A DNA stretch of 34,316 nucleotides, taken from contig CANGMZ010000024.1 in the NCBI GenBank assembly GCA_947454715.1, positions 1-34,316 on the forward strand, read 5' to 3'. This stretch comes from Chitinophagaceae bacterium (GTDB taxonomy: Bacteria; Bacteroidota; Bacteroidia; Chitinophagales; Chitinophagaceae). Shown here in pieces: positions 1 to 9,446 of the stretch (position 1 is its first letter; the number at the start of each line of letters is the position of its first letter). Below the pieces are notes generated by a model that saw nothing but the letters and a program-made list of their open reading frames with translations, was not told the origin of the DNA and did not search any database. Both the position numbers and the translations under genes were made by a program.

Positions 1-2869
1 GCAGGGTTATCAACACCTGTTGCCGCAAGATTACTAATTCCCGATACCGCAGCACGACTCCAGGAGAATGTTGTTCCTACAGTTGCACTGGTTGGCAAAT
101 AGTTAAAGCCTGTATTGTTACATACTGCAGCAGGTGTTAAACTACTAGTCAACTTTGGTGTTGGATTAACAACAACAACAACAGCTTGAGTATTCGTACA
201 ACCATTTGCAGTAAGCGTATACATATAAGTAACAGTAACAGGATTGGCTGTTGTGTTATACAAAGTTTCTGCAGGGTTATCAACACCAGTTGCTGCTGCA
301 TTTGCAATTCCGACAACTACTGCACGACTCCATGAGAAAGTAGTACCAGCAGTAGCACTTGCAGGTATGTAGCTGAAAACTGAACTATCACAGATAGCCC
401 CAGACGTTAGCGTTGTAGACAACAATGGTTTAGGGTTAACTATAACTGATACAGTCTGAGTATTGATGCAACCATTTGCAGTAAGCGTGTCAATATAGGC
501 TACAGTAATAGGGTCAGGAGTAGTATTTACCAAATATTCAGCTGGATTACCAGTACCACTTGATGCTGCATTACTTATTCCTACTACTGCTGCACGACTC
601 CAAGTAAATGAAGTACCAAGCGTTGCACTTGTTGAAATGTAACTAAATAAAGAACTATCACATACTGGTGCCGGAGTCAATGTAGATGTCAATACTGGTG
701 TTGGATTAACAACAACAACGACATTCTGTGTATTTACGCAACCATTAGCGGTAAGCGTATAAACATAAGTAACAGCGATAGGAGCTGTGGTTGTATTATT
801 CAATATTTCTGCGGGGTCAGTGTTATCTGCATTTGCAGGATTACTGATGCCAGTTACAAGATCACGACTCCAAATATAATGCGTTCCTGTTGTTGCGCTT
901 GCAGGGGAATAGTTGAACGTAGTATTATTACATATAGCTGCTGGACTCAATGTTGTAGACAACAAAGGTTTAGGATAAACAGTTACTGTTATTGGTTGAG
1001 TATTGATACAACCATTTGCAGCCAATGTATCTATATAAGTCACAGTTACCGGATCCGGAGTAGTATTTATCAAATACTCCATTGGGTCACCAACACCACT
1101 TGACGCGGCATTACTTATACCTGATTGTGCAGCACGACTCCACGAATAAGAAGTTCCTGATGTAGCACTAGTTGCAATATAGCTGAATAACGAGCTATCA
1201 CACACCGGACTTGCTGTAAGCGTACTTGTTAGGATTGGCGTTGGATTTACTGTTACAGATATTCCCTGCGTATTTGCACAACCGTTAGCAGTTAACGTAT
1301 AAACATAAACAACAACAATCGGATCTACTGTAGTATTATTCAACACTTCAGCAGGATTGTCATTCCCGTTAGCGGCACTATTGCTGATACCTGTTACTGA
1401 AGCACGACTCCATGTAAATGCTGTACCAACAGTTGCACTGGTTGGCGAATAATTAAAGATTGTGTTATTACAAATAGGTGCAGCTGTCAATGTACTACTC
1501 AATACCGGAGTAGGATAAACTGTAACAGCTACATTCTGAATATTAGAACAAGAATTAGCTGTAAGTGTATAAACATAAGTTGCGACAACAGGATCTGTTG
1601 TGATATTTATCAATGTTTCAGCAGGGTTATCGTTTCCTGAAGCAGCAATATTACTCAAACCTGACACCGCAGAACGACTCCAACTATATGATGTTCCTGC
1701 AGTTGCACTCAATGGAGTATAATTAAAGACAGTACTATTACAAACAGGTACAGCAGTCAATGTACTTGTTAACACCGGAGTTGGGTTTACTGTAACAGCG
1801 ACATTCTGAATATTGGTACAGCTATTTGCAGTAAGTGTGTATACATAAGTAACTACTATAGGATCTGTAGTTGTATTAACTAATGTTTCTGCCGGGTTGT
1901 CGTTACCTGATGCTGCTAAATTGCTGATACCGGGTATTGAAGACCGACTCCATACAAAACTTGTTCCTGCGGTAGCACTTGTAGGGGTATAATTAAAAAC
2001 TGTATTGTTACAAACAGGTGCAGCAGTCAATGTACTCGTTAACATCGGAGTTGGGTTTACTGTAACAGCTACATTTTGTATGTTAGCGCAACTGTTTGCA
2101 GTAATTGTGTATACGTAAGTAACAACAATAGGGGCAACAGTTGTATTAACCAGTGTTTCAGCAGGATTATTATTACCGGATGCAGCAACATTACTGATAC
2201 CGGATACTAATGAACGACTCCATGCAAAACTTGTTCCTACTGTTGCACTTGTAGGGGTATAATTAAAGACAGTATTGTTACAAATTGGTTCTGCTGTCAA
2301 TGTACTTGTGAAAACAGGTGTCGGATTTACAGTAACTGTTACATACTGCATGCGACTACAACTGTTAGCAGACAGCGTATAAACATAAGTTACAGCAATA
2401 GGATCGGTAGTTGTGTTCACCAATGTATCACTTATGTTCCCAGAACCGGAAGCTGCGATATTGCTAATACCTGCAACTGCCGCACGACTCCAAATATATG
2501 ACACACCTGGAGTTGCACTCAGAGGTGTATAAATAAATGGGCTTGCATTACAAACTGCAGAAGGATTTAGCGAAGAAGTTAATGAAGGAACTGGATTAAC
2601 AATAACAGCTAACTGTTGTGTATCTACACATCCATTAGCAGACAGCGTATATACATAGTTTGCGTTTTGACTTACAGGTCCGGAGAGGTATAATACCTCA
2701 TTAGGATTATCTGTACCGCTGGCGGTCGCATTATTAAAACTTTCATCTGCAATACGAGTCCAATTAAACGTAGTACCTGATGTTGCACTTGTTGGAATGT
2801 AGCTAAACGATGTGCTGTCACAGATAGCTGTAGGCGTCAATGTGCTGCTTAATCTCGGCGTTGGGTTTA
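1..2869 (-). repeat. Eleven PKD-like units with exact 270-bp (90-codon) period
   Basis: The conserved W-S-R codons (plus-strand cgactc) end at 60, 330, 600, 870, 1140, 1410, 1680, 1950, 2220, 2490 and 2760, spaced exactly 270 bp. Each unit runs NPTPxLTSTLTxxxVC, then FxYxPTSATxGTxFxWSR, GISNxAAxGxxNPAExL, and YVYTLTANGCxNTQ. The two Cys per unit are about 60 residues apart and could form a disulfide. No unit has an insertion or deletion relative to the others, but third-position divergence is considerable, so the array is old or under selection rather than freshly duplicated. The unit at the left edge is incomplete. Confidence 0.93.
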
Positions 2870-5800
2870 CGGTGACAGAAAAACTCTGAGCTGTACCGAC
2901 GCAGCTGTTAGCAGTTGGTGTTACGGAAATTGTAGCAGTAACAGGGTCTGCAGTAGCATTTGTAGCAGTAAATGAGGCAATATTACCTGTACCGGTATTT
3001 GCCAGATTAATACTTGCATCGCTGTTTGACCATGTGTATGTAGTTCCACTAACTCCACTTGTAAAATTTAAAGCAACAATCGAACTATTATTACAAGTCG
3101 TTTGATTTGAAGGAACAACTACATCAGGTGTAGGATTTACTGTTATCGTAAATGTATCATTAATACCAATACAAGCATTCGCAGATGGTGTAACTATAAT
3201 AGTCGATGTAATAGGTGCAGACGTTGTGTTAATAGCTGTAAAGGCTACTACGCTATCAGTACCTGATGCAGCAAGTCCTATACCTGTATTATTGTTAGTC
3301 CAATTAAATGCTGAACCACTAACAGCCCCAGTAAATACTACACCAGAAGTAGAGAATCCATTACAAACTGTTTGATCACTAACCGGAGTTACATCAGGAA
3401 AAGCTTTTACTGTAACAGTAGCCGTGCCTGTAGATGTGTAAGTACACACTCCTGATGTAATACTTAACAATGTGTATGTCGCACTTACGTTTAATGCTCC
3501 TGTATTTATTGTATCTGCACCATTCACATTCATTATTGCATCTAGGTCTCCACCACTATTTATCATATAGGTAACAGTAGTTCCGGCGGGGCCATTGATA
3601 ATGACATTTGCATTTTGGTCTTTACAAATTGAGGTAGTACCGGAGATAGATGCTACAGGTAATGCTGGTTCAAGAATAGCTACTACCTGATTATGAGTAC
3701 AACCATTATTATCACTAACAGTGCATGTATAAGATCCTGCAACTAATCCGTTAGCGGTAGCAGCAGAACCTCCGGTTGGAGCCCATGAATATGAATAAGG
3801 TGTTGTACCACCAGTTGCCAAAACTGTGGCTGTGCCATTAGTTCCTCCATTACAAGTAACATTTGTTTGCGCACTGATACTTGTATTTAATACTGCCGGT
3901 TGTGTAATAGTTACAAGCTGTGTATGTGTACAAGAATTATCATCAGTTATTGTTACTGAATAATTACCTGCAACAAGTCCTGTAGCTGTTGCCAAAGAAC
4001 CACCACTAGGCGCCCATGAATAAACTAATGTACCTGTTCCTCCTGATGCGCTGATTGTAGCAGCACCCGTATTATTGCCATTACAATCAATATTAGTTTG
4101 TGCACTTACACTTGATGTTATTGCAGTTGGCTCTGTAATGGTTGTGGTCTTCATTACAGAACACAAATTGTCATCTTTCACAGTTACCGAATAAGTACGA
4201 GCAGTTAAGCCACTTGCAGTTGCTAAATTTCCACCTGCAGGTGACCAAGCATAGGTAAGTGTTCCTGTACCTCCTGATGCTGTCACTGTTGCGGATCCAT
4301 TATTACCACCATGACAAAGCTCATTCGTAGTGGCTGTTATGCTTGCAGTGATAGCAGGAGGCTCCCCTATTATTGCAGTTGTGTTAGCCGTACAATTTTT
4401 CGCATCTGTAACTGTCACAGTGTAATTTCCTGCCGCCAAACCGGCACCGGTAGCATTTGTACCGCCACTTGGCGACCATGAATAAGAATACGGTGTTGTA
4501 CCACCAGCCACAGCAACAGTTGATGAACCATTGCTACCGCCATTACAACTAACGTCAGTTGTTGCAGTAATACTCGCAGTAAGCACAGCGGGCTCTGTTA
4601 TTGTCACTACTTTTGTAGCTGAACAACTCCTAATATCATCTATTGTAACGGTGTAACTTCCTGCTGACAATCCTGTAGCAAAAGAAGATGTTCCTCCTAC
4701 CGGAGACCAAGAGAAACTAAGAGATCCGCTTCCTCCAGACACATTTAATGATGCCGAACCATTACTACCTCCACTGCAGGAAACATTTGTTTGAGCACCG
4801 ATAGTTGCCGTAATCGCTGCAGGCTGTGTAATGTTCGCAGTTGTTGTCTTTGTACAATTATGAGCATCAGTTACGGTAACTGTATATACCCCTGCTGAAA
4901 GACCGGTTGCCGTATTAGTTGTACCTCCCGACGGACTCCAGGAATAAGTATACGGACCTGAGCCGGCAGCACCCTGAGCGATTGCCATACCATCACTACC
5001 ACCATTACATGTGATATTGGTCTGAGAAGTAATATTCGCAAATAATATCGGAGGACCACTCATATTCACCAATGCAGTTGTTTCACAACTATTAGCATCA
5101 GTAACTGTTACAGTGTATTGAACAATACCTAAACCAGTACCGGTAGCTGTTGTACCGCCAGAAGGCGCCCATGAATAGCTATATGGCCCTACACCTCCTG
5201 ATGCAGTAACAACAGCTGAGCCATCAGAACTATTATTACATCTAGGACTCACTTGAGATGTGTTAGTCGCTGACAATGTGGTTGGTTGTGTAATTGTAAA
5301 TGTCTTGTTTAAAGTACAACTATTATTATCGGTGATTGTGCATGTGTAACTACCGGCAACTAAACCCGTTGCTGAAGAACTTGTACCACCACTTGGAGAC
5401 CATGAATATGAATAAGGCGTTGTTCCACCGCTTGCTGTAACGCTAGCTGCACCATTGCTACCACCGTTACATGCAATGTTTGTTTGCGATGTTGTAGCAG
5501 TCAAGGCATCTGGTTGCGTGATGGTAACAGGGATATCAATGGCGCAACCGCCGGTATCAGATGCAGATACGGTATACGCCCCTGCAGTCAAACCGCTAAC
5601 AGTAGCCGTTCCATCACCTGTAGGGTTGCCGGGAGCCCAATTGTATGTAACTGTACCGGAAGTGCCGGAAACAGAAACTGTAGCAGCACCGTTAGACCCT
5701 CCATTACAACTTACATTTGTTGTAGATACTACACTTCCTGTTACCGCAGCTACGTTCACAGATACTGTAATATTTGCACTTGCCGTACCATCACTTACTT

Positions 5801-8135
5801 GGACAACAAAAGTTTCCGTACCTGTAAATGCTACAGCAGGAGTATAAATAATTTGACCACCGGGGGTAACATTTGCAGTACCTGCAGATGCTGTTGCACC
5901 TGTAATCGACAATGTACCACACCTATCTGGAGCAGATAATTCTGTCCATGTTAGTGTTTGCCCTACATTGGTATCGTTTACATGCAAGTATTGATTTATA
6001 TTTATTCCATTGCTATTCTGACAGACATTAACTGGAATAGTGTAACTTGAACCATTTACAAAAACAGGTGCTGTATTTCCACTTTGCACAGTAACCGTAA
6101 ATGGAACAGAAGTACTGTTGCAACTACCATTACCTACCGTAATAGTACCATTATACACACCTAAGGGCGCACCTGCTGGCACTACCAATGCAAATGGGGA
6201 GGCTGTAAATGCAGCATCGGTCACATCTGTAAAGCCGGCAGTATGTGCCGCAGCATCGTATACTAAAGAATAAGTAGTCGGACTACCTGTTGTCCCGGTA
6301 TAATCTAGATTTGCAGTAGTACTACCCGCTGCCACACTGGGCGAAGTGCTCAATGTAATCGAAGGTAGTGCTAATACAGTTATCGTATCAAACGTTCTGA
6401 AGTTTCCGCAACCAGTTACTGTATATGTTATTTTGGCTGTCCCGGCTGAAACCCCATAATAGTATGCAGAAGCACTCCTTACAGTTGCAACTGAGGTGAC
6501 CGCTGAGCTCCAGCTGTGGCCATAAAAAGAATTAGTACTGGTAGAACTGGAAGTCAAATGTATAGAATCACCAACGCAGACAGTAGGATGATGCGGACTT
6601 ATTACTCCCGGATCTGATAAAGGATAAACAGTGTTGACTACAAAAACTGTAGCAACGCAGCCGTTCACCAAATTACTCGTTGCTGTTACTGTCGTAGTAG
6701 CAGGAGCACTCCCCTGCACACCGCCCATTGTCCCCGTTGCAGAATTAATCGTACCAACAAAGCTATTGGAAGAAGTCCATGTATAAGTGGCAGAAGGAGA
6801 TCCAGTGACACTATTAATACCATGTGCAATAAATGCTGTTGCACATACTGTTGTTAAGCCGGTTACCCCTATAGGATTAGGGCCGGGATTAGATACGTAG
6901 ACCCATTTATAAGCGGTATCTGTACCATCACTTACCTTCACTGAAAAAGTATCACTACCTATATATCCGGTAGTTGGCTGGTAAGTCATTGTTCCTCCTG
7001 GTGTGATATTAGTTGTTCCTGACGATGCGGTTGCTGATGTAATAGCCACTACACCATGTGTCGGTGCAGATAGCAATGACCACGTTTCCGTCTGGCTGGC
7101 ATCAGCATCACTCACATGCATTAGGTCCTTAAAATCAGTTGCAGGTGCATTCTGGCATAATGTAATGGTATTTCCTGCAACTACAAATGTAGGTGCTATA
7201 TTTGCTACACTACTTTGCGTTGTGAAGCTCATAATACTCCCACGCTCACCGGTTGTACCACAGTTCAACCCACTTGCACGATAATAATAAGTAGTACCTG
7301 GAGTAAGACCGGAAATATTAGTTGATATGGCAGTACCGGAAGTTGCTGATACCGTAAGAGGTGTTCCAGCAACAGTAGTAACTCCTGAAGAAAGCGTAGG
7401 TGAAGTAGAGAAATCGAAAGATGTTGTGGTTGAAAGAACATTACCTGTCACAGAGCCATTAAGCGTGGCACTTGTTGAAGTCACTGAAGTAGCAGCACTA
7501 GTGGTGGCGATTGGTATTGCACCGGCTTTCACCCAGCTAAATGCGTCCAATGCAAGATAACTGTATGCACCACCACCAGTTATCTGTATCTCATCTATTA
7601 TACTATAAATATTAGTACCCAGACCAGCGGTAGAAAAATCAAATAAGGTGTAACCTCCGGATGTGCCTGCGTCAGTGTTGAATCCACTACTCTTGGTGAC
7701 AGTAAAAACTGTTGCACCTGCAAGCTTACCAACCACGGTCACACTACCCGTCACTGTAAGATCAGAATTATTATCAGAACAATACATCCAAAAACTCTTG
7801 ACCGAAAAAGTACTACTTGTACTTTTAATACTGAATTTTGGAGTAACTGTCGGATCTACAGTATTAATGTTATCTATATAAACATTATCTACTGCTGCAC
7901 CTCCCCAACCAGCTCCTGTAAATACATTATATGAAAAAGTGTTTGTCCCATCGAGGGATTGGATATTGAAAGTATTAGCCCCAGATGTGAATGTTGTCTG
8001 ACCTACAGTTGAACTTTCAAATGCATCGAGAAAAGCACAAGCTTGCGCATAACCATTTCTGGAATTTAATGTAAAAATGCACAATAGGAAAAATCCTACG
8101 ATTCTACCTGTCATTGAGTAGATGTTTGTTTTCAT
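1..8135 (-). CDS. Giant SprB-like secreted repeat adhesin, N-terminal part (C-terminus beyond left edge)
   Basis: This open frame runs without a stop from an ATG at 8135 to the window edge, giving 2,711 codons. The same frame is kept at both ends, so I see no net frameshift. Residues 1-32 form a signal peptide (hydrophobic core GFFLLCIF, cleavage near GYAQA). About 33-200 is a beta-rich domain, 208-307 is FN3-like (GLTPGTTYYYRA), and 311-414 is cadherin/Ig-like (DTFSVKVSDGT). Further Ig-like and a second cadherin-like domain follow, then nine SprB repeats (about 796-1489), three PKD-like domains, and eleven 90-residue units from 1757 to the edge. SprB-type proteins are cell-surface adhesins exported by the type IX system; the sorting domain would lie off the window. 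Likely roles are adhesion or gliding, but no function is proven. It has its own candidate promoter and is separate from the upstream formyltransferase gene. Confidence 0.9.
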   Translation of the reverse strand, partial: MKTNIYSMTGRIVGFFLLCIFTLNSRNGYAQACAFLDAFESSTVGQTTFTSGANTFNIQSLDGTNTFSYNVFTGAGWGGAAVDNVYIDNINTVDPTVTPKFSIKSTSSTFSVKSFWMYCSDNNSDLTVTGSVTVVGKLAGATVFTVTKSSGFNTDAGTSGGYTLFDFSTAGLGTNIYSIIDEIQITGGGAYSYLALDAFSWVKAGAIPIATTSAATSVTSTSATLNGSVTGNVLSTTTSFDFSTSPTLSSGVTTVAGTPLTVSATSGTAISTNISGLTPGTTYYYRASGLNCGTTGERGSIMSFTTQSSVANIAPTFVVAGNTITLCQNAPATDFKDLMHVSDADASQTETWSLLSAPTHGVVAITSATASSGTTNITPGGTMTYQPTTGYIGSDTFSVKVSDGTDTAYKWVYVSNPGPNPIGVTGLTTVCATAFIAHGINSVTGSPSATYTWTSSNSFVGTINSATGTMGGVQGSAPATTTVTATSNLVNGCVATVFVVNTVYPLSDPGVISPHHPTVCVGDSIHLTSSSTSTNSFYGHSWSSAVTSVATVRSASAYYYGVSAGTAKITYTVTGCGNFRTFDTITVLALPSITLSTSPSVAAGSTTANLDYTGTTGSPTTYSLVYDAAAHTAGFTDVTDAAFTASPFALVVPAGAPLGVYNGTITVGNGSCNSTSVPFTVTVQSGNTAPVFVNGSSYTIPVNVCQNSNGININQYLHVNDTNVGQTLTWTELSAPDRCGTLSITGATASAGTANVTPGGQIIYTPAVAFTGTETFVVQVSDGTASANITVSVNVAAVTGSVVSTTNVSCNGGSNGAATVSVSGTSGTVTYNWAPGNPTGDGTATVSGLTAGAYTVSASDTGGCAIDIPVTITQPDALTATTSQTNIACNGGSNGAASVTASGGTTPYSYSWSPSGGTSSSATGLVAGSYTCTITDNNSCTLNKTFTITQPTTLSATNTSQVSPRCNNSSDGSAVVTASGGVGPYSYSWAPSGGTTATGTGLGIVQYTVTVTDANSCETTALVNMSGPPILFANITSQTNITCNGGSDGMAIAQGAAGSGPYTYSWSPSGGTTNTATGLSAGVYTVTVTDAHNCTKTTTANITQPAAITATIGAQTNVSCSGGSNGSASLNVSGGSGSLSFSWSPVGGTSSFATGLSAGSYTVTIDDIRSCSATKVVTITEPAVLTASITATTDVSCNGGSNGSSTVAVAGGTTPYSYSWSPSGGTNATGAGLAAGNYTVTVTDAKNCTANTTAIIGEPPAITASITATTNELCHGGNNGSATVTASGGTGTLTYAWSPAGGNLATASGLTARTYSVTVKDDNLCSVMKTTTITEPTAITSSVSAQTNIDCNGNNTGAATISASGGTGTLVYSWAPSGGSLATATGLVAGNYSVTITDDNSCTHTQLVTITQPAVLNTSISAQTNVTCNGGTNGTATVLATGGTTPYSYSWAPTGGSAATANGLVAGSYTCTVSDNNGCTHNQVVAILEPALPVASISGTTSICKDQNANVIINGPAGTTVTYMINSGGDLDAIMNVNGADTINTGALNVSATYTLLSITSGVCTYTSTGTATVTVKAFPDVTPVSDQTVCNGFSTSGVVFTGAVSGSAFNWTNNNTGIGLAASGTDSVVAFTAINTTSAPITSTIIVTPSANACIGINDTFTITVNPTPDVVVPSNQTTCNNSSIVALNFTSGVSGTTYTWSNSDASINLANTGTGNIASFTATNATADPVTATISVTPTANSCVGTAQSFSVTVNPTPRLSSTLTPTAICDSTSFSYIPTSATSGTTFNWTRIADESFNNATASGTDNPNEVLYLSGPVSQNANYVYTLSANGCVDTQQLAVIVNPVPSLTSSLNPSAVCNASPFIYTPLSATPGVSYIWSRAAVAGISNIAASGSGNISDTLVNTTTDPIAVTYVYTLSANSCSRMQYVTVTVNPTPVFTSTLTAEPICNNTVFNYTPTSATVGTSFAWSRSLVSGISNVAASGNNNPAETLVNTTVAPIVVTYVYTITANSCANIQNVAVTVNPTPMLTSTLTAAPVCNNTVFNYTPTSATAGTSFVWSRSSIPGISNLAASGNDNPAETLVNTTTDPIVVTYVYTLTANSCTNIQNVAVTVNPTPVLTSTLTAVPVCNSTVFNYTPLSATAGTSYSWSRSAVSGLSNIAASGNDNPAETLINITTDPVVATYVYTLTANSCSNIQNVAVTVYPTPVLSSTLTAAPICNNTIFNYSPTSATVGTAFTWSRASVTGISNSAANGNDNPAEVLNNTTVDPIVVVYVYTLTANGCANTQGISVTVNPTPILTSTLTASPVCDSSLFSYIATSATSGTSYSWSRAAQSGISNAASSGVGDPMEYLINTTPDPVTVTYIDTLAANGCINTQPITVTVYPKPLLSTTLSPAAICNNTTFNYSPASATTGTHYIWSRDLVTGISNPANADNTDPAEILNNTTTAPIAVTYVYTLTANGCVNTQNVVVVVNPTPVLTSTLTPAPVCDSSLFSYISTSATLGTSFTWSRAAVVGISNAASSGTGNPAEYLVNTTPDPITVAYIDTLTANGCINTQTVSVIVNPKPLLSTTLTSGAICDSSVFSYIPASATAGTTFSWSRAVVVGIANAAATGVDNPAETLYNTTANPVTVTYMYTLTANGCTNTQAVVVVVNPTPKLTSSLTPAAVCNNTGFNYLPTSATVGTTFSWSRAAVSGISNLAATGVDNP
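3670..5750 (-). repeat. Nine SprB repeats, about 231 bp each
   Basis: Nine units share the pattern QTNVxCNGGxNGxATV, then SYSWSPSGGT, ATGLxAGxYTVTVTDxNxC and a closing ITxP. The CNGG positions lie near 5700, 5458, 5229, 4998, 4766, 4536, 4305, 4073 and 3840. The first unit is about ten bases longer than the rest (it has APGNPTGDGTAT in the middle), and the third has CNNSSDG. This is the SprB repeat known from gliding-motility adhesins of Bacteroidota. The array sits between cadherin-like domains and the 90-residue PKD-like array of the same gene. Confidence 0.9.
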
Positions 8136-8270
8136 AAAACAAAGTGATTTTTTAATTTATATGGAATCTTAGATTTTAAAAAGTAAAATATTACAAGCTA
8201 CAGGGTTCAATCCTAAATAAAAAACATGCCATTTCATAAGGACTGGTCACAGCATATCGGTCCTAAATTA

Positions 8271-8284
8271 TACTAATATTAGTA
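8271..8284. promoter_or_regulatory. 14-bp perfect palindrome, possible operator
   Basis: TACTAATATTAGTA is a perfect palindrome. It begins a few bases downstream of the predicted transcription start of the adhesin gene, a position where a bound repressor would block initiation or early elongation. The binding protein is unknown, and AT-rich DNA gives such palindromes by chance more often than average. Confidence 0.3.
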
Positions 8285-8294
8285 GAATTTCGTT

Positions 8295-8325
8295 CAAATT
8301 TATAGTATAGATTTCAGCGTTTCAA
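8295..8325 (-). promoter_or_regulatory. Candidate Bacteroidota promoter of the giant adhesin gene
   Basis: On the minus strand TTG (8325-8323) is followed after 20 bases by TAAATTTG (8302-8295). This fits the Bacteroidota consensus TTG-N17-23-TAnnTTTG exactly. Transcription would start near 8288, leaving a leader of about 150 bases before the ATG at 8135. Confidence 0.5.
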
Positions 8326-8506
8326 ATTTTTCACAAGCAATATATGAATTTAAAATAGATAAAATAATATATTAATATACAATAAAAACAAAACGAATAA
8401 ATTAGAGTAAGTGAGCACCAAAAAAATCTTGTGGAAGTTAGATGTCATTATTTCTAAGACGAATTATATAAAAATAAAAAAACAACTATTCGAGCAATTA
8501 AAAGCG

Positions 8507-9442
8507 TTATGAAAAAATATTACCGGGAGCGATTCCCCACATAACCAACTTGCTGCCAGAGAATACCCCTTCTCCTGTAATGATGACGTCAAGTCGTACT
8601 CCTTTGCCATCTGCAGAGCAAACAATTAACCCGTTTTGAGGATCTATGGTAATGATTGTACCAGGCATTATTGTCGTAGTATCGCCCTGAAGGTCAATTG
8701 CAGTAGCGTCATATACTCCAAACTCCCATCCATTAAGAAGGACTGGAACACCGCGAGCGATTGGGTTACACGACCTGATGAGCGCAATTATTTCCGCTTG
8801 AGTCATATCTCGCCACCTCACACGTATATGCTCCTTCCCTATCTTGGGCCAATATATGGCTGACGATTCATCCTGAGGCTGGTATGTAGTCAAACAATCT
8901 GACATTAAGTCCTGAATCAATTGCCTACAAACATCTTCACCAATTCGAGCCATCTGGCCGCAAAGCATCCCATACGTGCTTTCTGGAAAAATTGGTACAT
9001 CCACCCGCGTAACGATTGGTCCTGTATCAAAACCTTCGTCCATAAGGTGTACAGTAAGGCCAGCTGTCTTTTTTTGCTGCCTTATACTTTCAAAAATAGG
9101 ATCAGCTCCGCGCATTTGGGGCAGCAAACCATAATGGAAATTTAAAAAACCTCGGGGAGGTATCTGTAAAATATCGACTGTCAGACGCCAAGGAAAAGTC
9201 ATTACAAACACAATGTCCGGGCTTACATCGACTAGCCATTCTTTTAACTGTTCACATCGGCCTTTATGGCTGATTACTTGGAAATGAATATTCTCGCGCA
9301 CTGTCAGCTGCTTAACCATTTCAACGACCTCCGGGTCATTATCCGCCGTAGCTACCCCACATAACACACCCTCACTTATCATACGCTGCATAGCAGGAAA
9401 GGCCATTTTATTATTACAAAGCAATGCAATTCTCATTTTCAT
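8507..9442 (-). CDS. Formyltransferase with Fmt-type two-domain architecture (not the housekeeping fmt)
   Basis: The 311-residue protein has an N-terminal formyltransferase fold with the catalytic Asn-x-His...Asp set visible as N101, H103 and D139 in NFHYGLLPQMRGADPI and MDEGFDTGPIV. Residues from about 205 resemble the OB-fold C-terminal domain of Fmt/ArnA-type enzymes (IRSCNPIARGVP, NGLIVCSADGKGVRL). The family moves a formyl group from 10-formyltetrahydrofolate to an amine such as Met-tRNA or an amino sugar. The sequence departs from housekeeping Fmt (FHYGLLPQMRGADPI instead of the usual SLLPRYRGAAPI-type loop), and its neighbours are surface or phage-like genes, so a dedicated acceptor is more likely. 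It starts 4 bases after the stop of the ligand-binding protein, which implies one transcript. A start at the second ATG (9436) is equally possible. The acceptor is unknown. Confidence 0.82.
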   Translation of the reverse strand: MKMRIALLCNNKMAFPAMQRMISEGVLCGVATADNDPEVVEMVKQLTVRENIHFQVISHKGRCEQLKEWLVDVSPDIVFVMTFPWRLTVDILQIPPRGFLNFHYGLLPQMRGADPIFESIRQQKKTAGLTVHLMDEGFDTGPIVTRVDVPIFPESTYGMLCGQMARIGEDVCRQLIQDLMSDCLTTYQPQDESSAIYWPKIGKEHIRVRWRDMTQAEIIALIRSCNPIARGVPVLLNGWEFGVYDATAIDLQGDTTTIMPGTIITIDPQNGLIVCSADGKGVRLDVIITGEGVFSGSKLVMWGIAPGNIFS

Positions 9443-9446
9443 TTTA

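Larger units (their letters stand above)
8136..8506. other. 371-bp AT-rich intergenic region in front of the giant adhesin gene
   Basis: No coding frame is visible. The region holds a candidate minus-strand promoter (8295-8325) and a 14-bp perfect palindrome (8271-8284). It also holds a weak five-base inverted repeat (aggac near 8240 with gtcct near 8261). It separates the formyltransferase stop from the adhesin start, so the adhesin is probably transcribed on its own. Confidence 0.6.

Noticed and set aside
879-1103. Open frame of 74 codons on the plus strand inside the adhesin gene
   Set aside because: It is antisense to the 270-bp repeat array and its residues (Cys, Ser, Tyr runs) are the mirror of the repeat codons.
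1-2869. Regular spacing of short conserved words could suggest a CRISPR-like or satellite array
   Set aside because: The period is 270 bp, whole units are homologous, there are no unique spacers, and the frame is open throughout; it is a protein repeat.
4871-5059. Open frame of 62 codons on the minus strand
   Set aside because: It is in another frame of the SprB repeat region; the adhesin frame is continuous through it.
5455-5939. Two overlapping plus-strand frames of 130 and 151 codons
   Set aside because: They are antisense to the SprB repeats and cadherin-like domain, and have no recognisable domain of their own.
7003-7881. Three successive plus-strand frames rich in Val and Ala
   Set aside because: They are antisense to the Thr/Ser-rich N-terminal part of the adhesin, which produces Val/Ala-rich shadows.
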